A stretch of 64,000 nucleotides of DNA, taken from assembly GCA_029448655.1 (NCBI GenBank), contig JACCLO010000003.1, positions 1,240,001 through 1,304,000 of the forward strand. The letters run 5' to 3'. The notes under the pieces are model-generated. The model searched no databases. It saw only the letters and a program-made list of their open reading frames with translations, and was not told the origin of the DNA. Position 1 is the stretch's first letter, and each line of letters opens with the position of its first letter. The position numbers and the translations under genes are program-made. Below are positions 45,024-56,465 of this stretch, one piece after another. The DNA comes from Wolfiporia cocos. Taxonomy: Eukaryota > Basidiomycota > Agaricomycetes > Polyporales > Phaeolaceae.

Positions 45024-46197
45024 TAGGGCCCCCGCCTTTTCCATCAGTCCCTTATCCCTTCGATCGTAGTTGTCAGCATCGGTATCGTCAAGCAAATATC
45101 ATTGTTCCCACAGGCTTGAACAAATCGTGACATCATGCTCGCCAATGATTGCCCATCAGTACGTGCGTCACTCTGACAATTCCACCAACTGCATGTATTA
45201 TGCACCGTATTCAGCCCTAAGCCACTGTGTAGGATGTGATCTGGCTACGAAACGGTACCTCAAGCGGTCTATGTTGTTGTTTCCCGTCCTGCCAGATGTT
45301 CTGTGGTATGCAACTCAGCTGACGCGAACTAATGCAGTCGGTTAGTACGCCCTGGGTTTGCACATTGATGAAATCGTGATTGTGTGATAACAAAAGGTGG
45401 AGAGCTGCGGTGAAACCCCAGCCCTATGCTATGATTAAAAGCAGCTGGGGAGCGTTGCAGGACTAGGTACCCTGCGCGCCAAAAGTAATTCGTTGAACTT
45501 GACAAAGCAAGGCTCTCAGAGTTGTTTAGGTTTAGGAAGTTGACCGCTATTCTACATAAGTCACGCATTCAAGCATAGAACGAGTGGCTGATCTAGTGTG
45601 GCCCACGGTCATGTCGCACCTCTGGACAACGGTACGAAGAATGTTCTATCTGCATGAAGTGGTTGAGCTGATCGTGCTGTCAACCTGCGGTTCAATGTTA
45701 CGCCTGTTATCAAAGACCAGAAGGCCATGGTCCAATGACCCTTCGGGCGCGTTGGCCCACGAGGCGTAATGCCCCTTAGATACGTGGAAGCAATGGAAAG
45801 CGGAGTCGAAATCTATTATAATATGTGGCGGCCCAAACATCATCGTTATCACTCAGGTTCTGGACAATCGCATGGATAGAGGAGCGATTTCATGGCGAGA
45901 TGGCATCCAGAATTTGGACCCCAGAGAATGTGCTGTGACTTATGCTTGTACAGAGGGTTGGCCATGACAGGTATCTTTGCGGTGTGGCCTCAGTGGCCTC
46001 GTCGCCTCATGTATTGCTGACACCCCTCATCAACTCCGCGGCCTCGGACACAAGGCGGCCGTTGGCAGCTGGCGAATACTCATCATGTTCGGATCTCAAA
46101 AATCTTATTAGTGGCTGGCCATAGCTTGCCGAACCCTCTGCCCGTTACCATCCACGCATTGTCAAAATCCGATGTGGCCCGTGCGCCACCACTCGGC
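45024..46197. other. Intergenic region
   Basis: About 1.2 kb after RFC3 without a recognisable gene; short frames have no motifs. The end of the interval leads into a TATA box for the next gene. Confidence 0.45.
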
Positions 46198-46205
46198 TAT
46201 AAAAG
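46198..46205 (+). promoter_or_regulatory. TATA box of the microexon gene
   Basis: TATAAAAG lies 80 bp before the ATG at 46285 and is a full match to the eukaryotic TATA consensus. A pyrimidine-rich stretch with a probable start site (around 46,225-46,260) follows. Confidence 0.65.
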
Positions 46206-46284
46206 GACCCAGAAGCAGCGCGTCAATCCCCCAACACTTGACCTATAATCTGTCCACTTATCTTATCTCGCCACGACTGCCAGT

Positions 46285-49184
46285 ATGAGGTTTGAGTTCA
46301 GTGGTTCTGTTGAGCAGGCAGAACAGCCCACCAGGCTCACACTTACACTCGACAGTATGTATCGTTATCTCCTTATACGTGCTGAAATGACGAGTATATC
46401 AGTCAGTGGGCCACAGCCCCAAGAAGACAGGGGAGGGAGAGATCCTGTAGTCCAGACGGAGACGGAGGTAATACGACTCCACGAAGCAAGGACGGGTCCA
46501 GCACTGCTGACGGAACCGAGGCGTAGTCGGACACCAACGGAGGATTTACCCGTAGTGAGAACGACTCGGGGCCACCGCCAGTTGAGGCGGGAATCTACCG
46601 TCCTATCTGCGCGAGACGACCGCACCCTAGCGGAAGAACGGCGGGATTCCTCAGAGGAGCGCCGCGGCCGGGGACGCAGAAGGCATCGCAGTAGGACTCG
46701 GGGCGACGGCCGTCCTCGGCGGGAATCCACCATTCTATCGACGCGAGACGACCGCACCCTAGCGGGAGAATCCATGGCCCTCAGCCGCGATCGATCGTCA
46801 CGGAGGAATTCTTCCAGCTCTTCAGAGGCTCACTCTGATCGGGTACGAACAAGGCATTCCAGGATGACAGGTGGGTCTCGGCTGTATTTTTTTTGCTCAA
46901 CGCTGACACATTCTTCAGCAGAGAACAGCCGTAGGATCTCAAAGCCGCGACGGTTGGCAAGATCAAGTGCGACCAGTATGCCAAATTCAATCTCGAATTT
47001 TCCCAGCGTAACATTTCAGTCACAGATGCCAGAAGTTCGGACGACGAGTCTTGCATCAGCAGCACTACAAGCGAACGCAGTACGTCGCTTTTGATTCCAC
47101 ATGATGTTTGGGTGACAACGAGCGGCGGCAGGCCAAAGCAGGACTTCTAGCTCATTCAGTACGTCGCTTTTCAGTTTCACGTTGACGCGTGGTTGATCAC
47201 CAGCGGCGGCAGATCGAACAAACTCGCCAGAGAGGGCGCAGCAAATTTCGACCGCTCCGTCAGTAATCAGTATGTGTGCAAACCGCGTACATGTCTCTGT
47301 TACTGATTTCGTTGCCAAGTGGCTGATGCGACTCAAGTCCGTGAGCGCAATATACAGCGTGCAAAAACCGTCATTAGTACGCGACATTTCTCTTTGAATG
47401 CGTCGATGACTGATAACGAGGAAAGTGGCGGACGCAACCCTGGAAACAGATACTCAGATACTGGGCCCCAATGCCACGGTGATCAGTAAGCATTGTTGCA
47501 GAACGACTTGTGTCGCCGCTCATGAGTATTCCCAGTGGAAGAAGCCTATCCGCATGAACAGCGTCTAATTCGGGACGTCTCTATGATTAGTGAGCGATCA
47601 CAAAGCCGCGCTCTTCACTAAGCTGATGGAATACCCTTAGCGGAGGAAGCTCATTCACATATGCAAAGTCTTCAAAGCTCTAGAACTGTCATTAGTAAGC
47701 AGTGACATGTTTATATGTACACAACACCTATTGACATTTATTCTTCGTAGTGACGGATGCATTCTCGCTCATTCGCGTAGAGCAACCCTCGACGCGGTCG
47801 GTCATCAGTAAGTAGCGTCAACTGTGCGCTCAATATCTATCTTATCAAGTTCGGTAGTGCACGAAGCCGGTAGACTAGAGAATGCACATTTCGCGCAAGC
47901 TCTGACTACCATGGGTGGGTCTTCCCGATTATCTTTGTGCCTGGTAATAACGTACGGCACCGGCAGAAGAAGCCGGATCTTCACGCAGGTTACAAAGCGG
48001 ACCCATCCGAAGAAAACCCAAGTCCCACCAAGTGATTCCGCAGCGTGGACCATATGACACAGAATGGAATGTCCTCAAGCTCCATTCGGTGGACGAGTGC
48101 AAGGCATTCGTGGCGAGAATGTGCAGACCGAATGCCGCCGAGTACGAAGCAAATCACGTCACTCGTGTCATAATCCAAAACACTCCATTCGAGCTCTTCT
48201 CCGATCTTCGTGGTCTTTCTGCCGGCTTGGAACAACTAGAGCACGTGAAAACCTTGGAGATACGCTTCTGGACCGATGCAGAACTCTCTGCGCAGCTAAG
48301 GGACTCCTTATCGACCATGTTGGCTCGCATCACGACGTTGGTGTTGTACCGAGTGCAGTTTCAGAGCCAAGCGCAGCTGCTACATCTGCTACGCTCATGC
48401 TCCAACCTCATTGACTTAGACATTGACAACGCGGATTGCGCTGTGGCCGGTCTTGACTCTGTGGCTGTCTTTTCGCCTTATAGTGCCATTTCATCATTGA
48501 AGAGACTCAAGCTTAATGACGCAGCTGGGGTAGCGGCTTGTCTTTTGCAGCCTTGGTTCAATCTATCCGGATTGGAACATCTTACCCTGCAGGGAGTCAA
48601 CCAATTTTATAGGGAGCACTACGATCTTCTTCAGTCAGTGGGAGCATCAGTTAAGCAATGCGTCGTAGAGCTCAGCCACGCTGCATCTTCCTGCGGTAGG
48701 TAGCTCAACATGGTCAACATTATAACGCTGATGAATGGCTCCAGAGATTGGTAATATGGGGATCGATAAGCTGTGCACACCGATGCTCTCTGACCTGGAG
48801 TTTGGGCCGATCCAGGTGAAAGGGGAAACAATCGACTGTTCATGGATCGTCACAGTGCTCTCACGCGCCTATATCACTGCTGCGTGCCTTCAGAAGGTGA
48901 CCTTCTGCTTCCGCGTTGCTAACGACGTCGGGGAGCTCAGCAGTCTGCCTTGCAATGTCATTGACGATATGCTGCGTCAAATGGTGGAAAGATTCCCGGC
49001 ACTGACGATCAAGCTCATTTCCATCTTTAACCAACGATCTCTTGATTCGACGACGGTCGCGGAGAAGCTCTCTAATTATTTTAGGCTCCTGACAAGTCCT
49101 GACGGTTCACGCATCATAGAAACTCGGACGCAGCGCAACAATGACCTCACCTGCACACTTATTCTTGAATCCAGGTTGCAATAA
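46285..49184 (+). CDS. LRR-like protein with an N-terminal array of phase-1 microexons
   Basis: Proposed exons: 46285-46354, 46403-46870, ten tiny exons (46919-46975, 47020-47079, 47123-47158, 47204-47269, 47320-47376, 47426-47485, 47527-47589, 47623-47694, 47751-47807, 47867-47914), then 48033-48695 and 48745-49184. The sum is 2,217 nt (738 residues). Every microexon is 36-72 nt, a multiple of 3, and split in phase 1; many end in Val-Ile (ATVI, RTVI, RSVI) and several begin MADAT or TDG. Exon 2 is Arg/Ser-rich with a repeated RRESTVLS / RDDRTLA block. The C-terminal half resembles the LRR part of Agaricomycete F-box proteins (VKTLEIRFW, LTLQGVNQF), but I see no F-box. The alternative acceptor at 47988 leads to a TGA at 48033. 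The LRR half could instead be a separate gene. Confidence 0.55.
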
Positions 49185-50019
49185 CTTGACAGTTAGAGCG
49201 AGGATATATGGAGGTCAATGTTGTGTATCTCCCCGTGCTCTGTTTCGCCGGGCTGTCGGCAGTCTTGGTTATCCAGCCTGTGTAGATGAGAACGTAATGA
49301 CTTCAGACTATGTACTTTCACGGCCGATCGACTAATGCCATAGAGTTTGCCTTTTTCTTTACCCCCTGGATCGGCCAGAACTACGCAACAAATAGCTCAT
49401 TACATAAGAGGAAGGGCCACCTGCCAGCAGTATGTATTCAGAATCATCGGCTAGTGGTGATCTCAGATTGGCCAAGATCAGACTGGCTCGATGGCGTTTG
49501 CAAGAGCAACGAGGCCGCGGACGATTCACGCGTGGTTTCTCGGCGTTGCATCGAGCTTGACCCGACGAGCCTCAACGCCGTTATTGATCTGCATTGAACT
49601 TCCTGCGCTGTTAGCCTAAATAGGGAAGAATAGCTGGTATAAGCCGCATTGTCAGTGGTGCCAACATGGATAGAGCGTTGAGCATGGCTTGCAGATGACA
49701 AGAATTTTTATTTCCCTAGACTCGCAGGTCGCGGTGAATACGTAGAACGAGCAGCTGCTATGGGCGCGTGTCATAAATCCGTAAGTCCATGGGAGGTAAC
49801 ACGTGACAAATGACACGCGACAAATGCATTCTCGACTCTCGCGCGTTTGGGCATTGGCAGTCCGTTCTGCTACGTCGCGGATGAACATAGTACTGGAATA
49901 CACACGACTCTACTCTGTATTACCCGTGTTCTGGCTGCTCATTTGCTTGCACTTGGAATTAAGCACCCTGGTGTAACGGGCTGTGTCACATTCGCCTCTG
50001 ATTCTGAACTCGGACTGCC
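49185..50019. other. Intergenic region before ZW10
   Basis: I see no gene or repeat in these 835 bp. Short frames on both strands lack motifs. It should include the ZW10 promoter, but no TATA box was recognised. Confidence 0.45.
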
Positions 50020-53000
50020 ATGGCTTTTCCGCTCCCTTCACATTTACCGCGCAGAAAAGACCAACAAGATGTGTCAACTAAGATACTGACCAAAATATCC
50101 GAGACGACAGTGAAATCGCTTACGTCAGAATTAGCTGTTTCTTGGGTGGCTGAGTTGGAGCAGACCATTGCGCACACGAAGGTATATTGCACATCTCAGT
50201 ACTGAACAAGACATTATACGAACTAAATTCAGGGAAGGATACGCGAGCGGGTCCAGACAGATCTACCCTCGTTTGAGCAACAGCTTTCCAGTGCAAGGAC
50301 CATCCAGGAGCGCTTGCAGACACTCACCCAAAATGTAGACCAGTTGAGTGGTCAATTATCACATCCGGAGGTATGGCCTCATTCTGACCTCTAATCCAGA
50401 TGACAAACTAATAAAATGCGTAAAGTCAGGGATAGTCCCTGTGCTCCTGACAACGCTCACGAGGCATGCGACTTTAGCACAAGACAGTCTTGACGCCGAG
50501 GTAGCCTCCAATGCAATATCACATCTGCAACGCTGCAGGGATGGGTTTGAGGAGTTCTCACAACTTGTACGAGATGGTCGATTGCCTGAAGCCGGTGCGG
50601 CCTGCATCAATCTGGAAGCCATACTCGAAAGCTCGCCCGATCCCTTACCGCAGACTTCCATAATGTCTGATGTAAAGGTCGGGATATGTCAATCAGTGTT
50701 TTCCAATGTGATTTGACATATGACACAGCGGAACTATGCTGCGATGAAGGCTCGGATGGAGGAACAATTGACCGATGCATACATGCGCAGTGTCTCCATC
50801 TCCACTCTCGAGCTCATTGTCCGTCCTTCTGTACAAGGTGTTTAACTTGTCTCAGTATATGGAAGTCTAGTACTGATCTATAGCAGTCAGGCAATCAGAA
50901 ACAATTCTTCCCCTCTCTGCAGTCTTGTCATCACTCACACCCGGCGCACTGGCATCGCATCTGGCGACGCTGCGTAGAGACATCATACATCATGTTAATC
51001 ACATTTTAAATCAGCCCACATCTATTTCCGTCAGTTCCGCTTCAGATCTATCTGGCATCACCGAGCATAGGTTATCGCTGACTCCCTCGCCTCCCAACTC
51101 GCCAGACCTCCCATCGCGGCTTGCAACTTTGTCTCTTGTGCTGAGTTTTCTGGACGACAATCTGCTCCCTCAGCTGCCTCTAACCGAACGCCATCAATTT
51201 CTCTTATCACTTTGCAAGCCGCTCACGGCGGCCGTGCTGAACCTCCTCCTCATCCCTTCTCTTCCCTCTGCAGCCTCGCTCCTCCCGCGGTTCCTCGAGT
51301 TGGTGCAACAAGCGCGCCAATTTGAGGCTGAATATATCGGCTCTATGCTAGGTGACTCTGGTACCGAACAGGACATCCGGACATGGGCGGATGGGGTGAG
51401 TCAGCACTACGAGCGCAAGCGGCGCGAAGAACTACTGCAACACGGCCGCCTCATCGTAGTCGGCCCAGAAGACGAGAGCCGAATATTCTATATCGATTTA
51501 CAAATCGTATCTGATGTTGAGGAGAAGGTCCCCGACCTTCCTGCTCAGGCGGACCCCGAGCCGATCGAGGAGAACGCGGACGCTGCGTGGAACTTCGATG
51601 ATGATCTGCCGAGTGGAAATCCTCCTGCTCCTGTCCCAAAGACGGAAGGGATGGCAGCGGAGGACAATGCGGACGAGAATGGATGGGGCTTTGATGACGA
51701 GATTGAGCCTGAGCCTGAGCCCGAACCCGAGCCCAATCCCGAATCTACGCCTGTCTCACACGTGGACTCAGCTTCCGCTGAAACTACTGCTGGTAATAAC
51801 GCAGCCTATGCCGAAGGCGATGCGTGGGGCTGGAACGACGACGACGACTCTGAGACGCTCAACGACGACGATAACCCATGGGACGATCCATGGAACGAGC
51901 AACCTGCGGCAGAAGAGGCTCCCAAATCAAAACCAAAGCCTGCAAGGGGTCTGGAGAAACTGTCATCGAAAAGAAAGGCCGACCTCTATTCCCCTCCCGT
52001 GCAATCGCCCGTACCAGTCGTTCCACCTCCCCCAACGCCAATGATGCCCTCTACCGTATCACAGACTAAGCATGCGATACCGCTACCAATACAAACGAAG
52101 GCAGCCCCGGTAATCGAGACTTATATGGTCTCGGGACGGGCGAGAGACCTCATTCAGCACGTCCACTCCGTGCTGACTGAGGGAGCCGAATTGGCCTCAT
52201 CGAGTGTTTTCTCCGCGCATTCGGTGCCTAGCACATCGCTCGGCGCCGTGCTCTCGCAGGCCGCGCCCTTGACGCTGGAATTATTCCGCGCCGTATATCC
52301 TGTGACGTTCTCGTCAGCGATATCGGAGTCGCCAAAGCGATCAATGCGGTTCTCAAACGACTGCCTGTACCTCAGCGCGGAGCTAGATCGGATGTTGCGT
52401 AGTCTTGATCCCGCGCTGTCCTCTGTGAAGTCGCGGCTTGAGGAAAGCTGTGATCGGTTCAAGATACTCAGTGAGAGCTGGTTCGAAGAGAGCATTGTAA
52501 GTAGTCCATTGTTGTGCGCTATTTCATGCGGAGATCGTTCTGATGCGTCCTCAAAGAATCGACAGTGCCAGCTCGTGAACGAGATCCTTGACGGAGCTGA
52601 GGGCTTCGTGGACACCACGGACCAGGACCGCTATGATGATTGCGAGAATGCGGTCAACCGGACGTTACAACGGGTACGAAATGTTGCGCAGCAGTGGAAG
52701 GTGCGTGCAGGCGTGCATCATTCCTGTGTCTTATCTGAGAATGGCCTTGTAGGCGGTACTGAACAAGAGCAAATACTACGATGCCATTGGGGCAGTGGTG
52801 GATGCCGCGCTTTCCCGCATTATGGCCGACATCCTGGCGCTGCCCGACATCACGGCGGAAGAGTCACACCGTCTGAGTGAACTTTGCCGCATATTGAATG
52901 CGCTGGAGGGCCTGTTCGTGGAGAATCCTGAGCGGGTAAGCGGGGTTGTTGCCGTATTCTCGCAGCCGTCGCTCATGTGCTGCGTGTACAGCCGTCTTTC

Positions 53001-53274
53001 GTTGTCGCATACGTGCCGTCCTGGCTCAAGTATTCCTACCTTTCCGAGCTTCTGGTGCGTCCTGCCGATTCTGTTTCATTCGTTCTCGCTCACCAGTGAT
53101 GACTTCATATAGGAGGCGTCTATCGCAGATATATCGTACCTCTTCGAAGAAGGGGCGCTCATCGATTTCGAGATAGAGGAACTGGTCAAGCTTGTGCAGG
53201 CACTGTTTGCTGACACTCCTCTGCGAGCTACGACGATCAACAAGTTGCTGCGTGGGCACCCTGCTCAACAATGA
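50020..53274 (+). CDS. ZW10-type kinetochore / Dsl1-complex tethering protein
   Basis: Nine exons: 50020-50181, 50233-50370, 50426-50677, 50729-50837, 50887-52496, 52557-52700, 52753-52935, 52992-53054 and 53113-53274, for 940 residues with a closed frame. The N-terminus is helical (LEQTIAHTK, RVQTDLPSFEQQLSSARTIQ). The C-terminal PSFVVAYVPSWLKYSYLSEL, ADISYLFEEGALIDFEIEEL and ADTPLRATTINKLLRGHP are the ZW10 signature as I know it. Fungal ZW10/Dsl1 proteins tether COPI vesicles at the ER; animal ZW10 also recruits dynein to kinetochores. An acidic, Trp-containing segment (about residues 448-558: NENGWGFDDE-like, AWGWNDDDD, NPWDDPWNE) lies in the middle; such WD/WG motifs can bind coat proteins, which is an inference here. 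Confidence 0.85.
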
Positions 53275-53697
53275 GACCGTAATCTCAGTTACTAATTGGA
53301 CTCGTGGACCTGTGGCCCGTTTAAGTTAGCTCAAGTTTACTTGTCTAGTACCAGAGACCGACACCTGTAGCCATGTCATAACTCTGACTCATCGTATTAT
53401 ATCTCCGTGGACGATCGAAGGGTCGTGGGAGGCGCCAACTGTGTCTGTACTCCGCTTCCGCTAAAGATCGCGCTCATGTAGGGATCCGGTTTGTGGCACC
53501 GAATCGGTCAATTGCGGGTGCAGAAAGTAGCCTGTGACGATGATTCCTTTTACGGCGGGACATAACACTAGCCAAACAAGTCACAAACATTGTCACACAT
53601 ATTGAAGCGCTGAACCTGCTCCCAACGCCGGCCTCTCGTTCGTCTTGAAACTAACTTCTGCACAGACTGTTACAGAGATAGCGGACCCACGTATGCC
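53275..53697. other. Intergenic region between ZW10 and the CID gene
   Basis: This is a tandem (plus-plus) intergenic space of 423 bp. No gene is seen. Confidence 0.45.
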
Positions 53698-56431
53698 ATG
53701 GCATCCATCGAAGTACACGAGGTCGCTGTCTGGATTGCTGGCCTGTGCTGACTTTGTGTGCCTTGTAGACATTTGAGACCACGTTGAAGGAGGTCGTGAA
53801 AGCAAAGAGGCTCTCCGCATCCAAAATGGCCTCTCTGACGGACATCGCTCTCAAGTGTATGAAGGTATGTCGGGTACCATCCAGCTACTGTAAGCTAACC
53901 TGATTTTTGCTCTTCGTCACCACAGCAAGATACCCAACTTGTGTCCATCCTCTTCCGGACCCACAAATCCCTATCTTCGTCGGCGAAAGTATCCAGTCTG
54001 TATGTCTTCGATGCGCTGTCGCGCGCCGCTCGCAATCAGGTGAACAAACATCATGTCACGGGCGATCTGACGTCCAGCGAGGGCAACTGTGCGACATTCC
54101 TCATGAGAGTCGAAGGTGTCTTGGACAGTCTCTTCAAAGATCTCACTTCGTCCAGTAGTCCTGAGTTGAAGGTTAGTCTTCCTATGCCTTGCTGATGCAC
54201 AACCGGAGTGGAGCCCGGACGGACAGAAGGATCACCTGGTACGGCCATGATACGCCACGGTATCAAGCCAGTGATAACCGGTCACTGCGCTGGGATGACC
54301 ACCAGGTAGGTCAGTACGGTCATCCCGGCTGTACATATCGTAGTACTGCTCGCAGCACACCAGCACCACCGTACCATATGCTTTTCGCGCGGTCGCGTCG
54401 ATGCACGCGCCGACGATTGAGCCACAGGCACATTATCACATGATCGTTGCCGATGCTCCTCGAGGCAGGCCTGCCTTTCTGCTCGCGGCTGAATGTAGAA
54501 CCCTATGTCCTGACTGTATCTCTGGCGCCGTTCGTTCACAGGAGAAGTGCAAGAAAATTCTTGATATATGGGTCAAGTCCAGTACCTTCCCGTCCGCTGT
54601 GCTGGAGCGTCTGTCGGGGTACTTGAAGGGAGCAGCAGTAAAAGGTGCCTATCATTGTCCATATCTGTTCGCTAAGTATATCCTCTATCCGTGTAATTTC
54701 AGTCATTTTGCCTACGCATCAAAAGTTCTGAGGAGTGAATATATGAACTGAAATATGATCTGTCTGTGTCAGAGCCCGACGATGTGAAATCCCCGCCTGC
54801 GGCAGACCCGCGAGGGCAGTCTACGACGACATCCGCAGAAACGCCGCCACAAGTAGTACCTGCGCCTACCACTCCAGTTGACACGAGCGCGGTTCAGAAC
54901 ACGCTGATGGCGCTTCTGAGCCAGGCTGCGAATGCAGTGGCAGGAGCGGGAGGGGTTGGCAGGTGAGTTGTACGGTCTTCCACTCCAGATCAATTCGTAC
55001 TGATGAGACATCAGCCAAACAACATCAAATCAAGCCACAGTTCCCCCTAGTAGTTCGACTCCTACGCTGGATGCCAGCCAGCTTGCATTGTTTCAGCATC
55101 TTACGCAGACAGCTAAATTGGGGAACGGAGTTCCTACGCAGCCCATACCAGTACCCGTGTCATTAGTCCCCTCGTCCACTACTTCAACAAGTGCTGTTCC
55201 TGTAGTGCCTCCTGCCAACGGCGGTCCGCTGCAGGTTCCGCCATATCGAGATGATCATTACGGTTCCCGTAGAGACTCGAACGTTGACAGATTTGGCGGC
55301 TCAGATCGTCCCAGAGACCGTGATGATTTCTACGATGACCGCCGAGACTTCAGAGGCGGTTTCAGAGGCGGCCCTCGCGGTCGCGGGCGTGGGCGCGGCC
55401 GATGGGACGATCGTGACCGATTCAACGACAGAGGCAGAGATCGAGAGTGGGCACCTCCCAGAGGCAGACGGAGTCGCTCGCGAAGTCCTACCGGCAGCCG
55501 ACCCGGGGAGCGCGATACCCGGCCATACAGCCCCCTGCGGCGGCCCTCCTTCAGGCAAGATTCCAGGGAGCCGGATCTAGTAGGACCACCAGGCGCTCGC
55601 GAGCCAGGGAAAGACGAGTTTGGACGCGATATTCGTGTAGCATCGCCAAACGCTATTACGGCTGCTATTCAACCACACACCGCCGATCGTAGCCAATCAC
55701 CCTCCGTGTCCAGAGCAGCGACATCCTCCGCAGATCGTGCTTCCGCATCTTTGGACGCCCATTCGCCAGCACAAGCAGAGCCATCTGCGCAATCGCCTGC
55801 GAGTCATAACGTAGCAGCGTCTATCCAATCTCGGACTCAGACACAGGTGGGGCTGGACAACTTCAACTTTGCCACGTTCGACCCCATGTCGCCCGCCTCG
55901 TGGCAGGCGCTAGGGGACGCATTCGCGGTCACTCATGGATATCTACCCACCGAGGCGGAGCTGATGCAATGTATGTTCGCGGGCACGAGCATGGGCACAT
56001 TTTCTGTACCTACACAGCTCGGTATGCAACAAGACATACAGTGGCCGGGCCAACCTGGCGGCTGGGCAGAGCCCGTCCGCAACCAGTCTGGCACGCGCGG
56101 GGGCTGGCGAGGGGGCAGGGGCAGGGGGCGCGGTAGTGATCACGTTCACGGCAACGGCCGAGGCACGGAATACACGGGGACTCGGGCTTACCACGAACAG
56201 AGCTCAGACATGAACGCCTACGGTGGCGAGGGCGGCTGGGGTTCCGAGTCTGCTGCGGATTGGCAGCTCCCGGCAGACCCGCCTGTCAGCTCTGCCGACG
56301 GCGGAGGATCGGACGACGGCCGCGCGGGCGAAGATGCGGATGTGGGAGGCGATGCGGGCACGGGTTCGGGGCGCATGCAGCGGGTGGGCGATAAGTGGGT
56401 CTTTGTTCGGACTGAAGCAACAGTAGTGTAG
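53698..56431 (+). CDS. CID-domain RNA-processing protein with RGG and SR tracts
   Basis: Exons: 53698-53721, 53769-53864, 53926-54171, 54542-54644, 54773-54962 and 55015-56431, giving 691 residues. The first four exons encode a CTD-interacting domain (TFETTLKEVVKAKRLSASKM, LFRTHKSLSSSAKVSSLYVF, LERLSGYLKG), which binds the phosphorylated tail of RNA polymerase II, as in Nrd1 and SCAF4/8. After it come a Pro/Thr/Ala linker, an Arg/Asp/Gly segment (DRPRDRDDFYDDRRDFRGGF), RGRGRGR and an SR stretch (RRSRSRSPTGSRPG), all typical of RNA-binding processing factors. A second RGG region and an acidic C-terminus ending KWVFVRTEATVV follow. I see no RRM. The intron at 54172-54541 is 370 nt, far longer than its neighbours. 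The family call is firm; the ortholog name is not. Confidence 0.82.
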
Positions 56432-56465
56432 CTGTAGCGTTACGGCGCGGAACGACATATGTATG

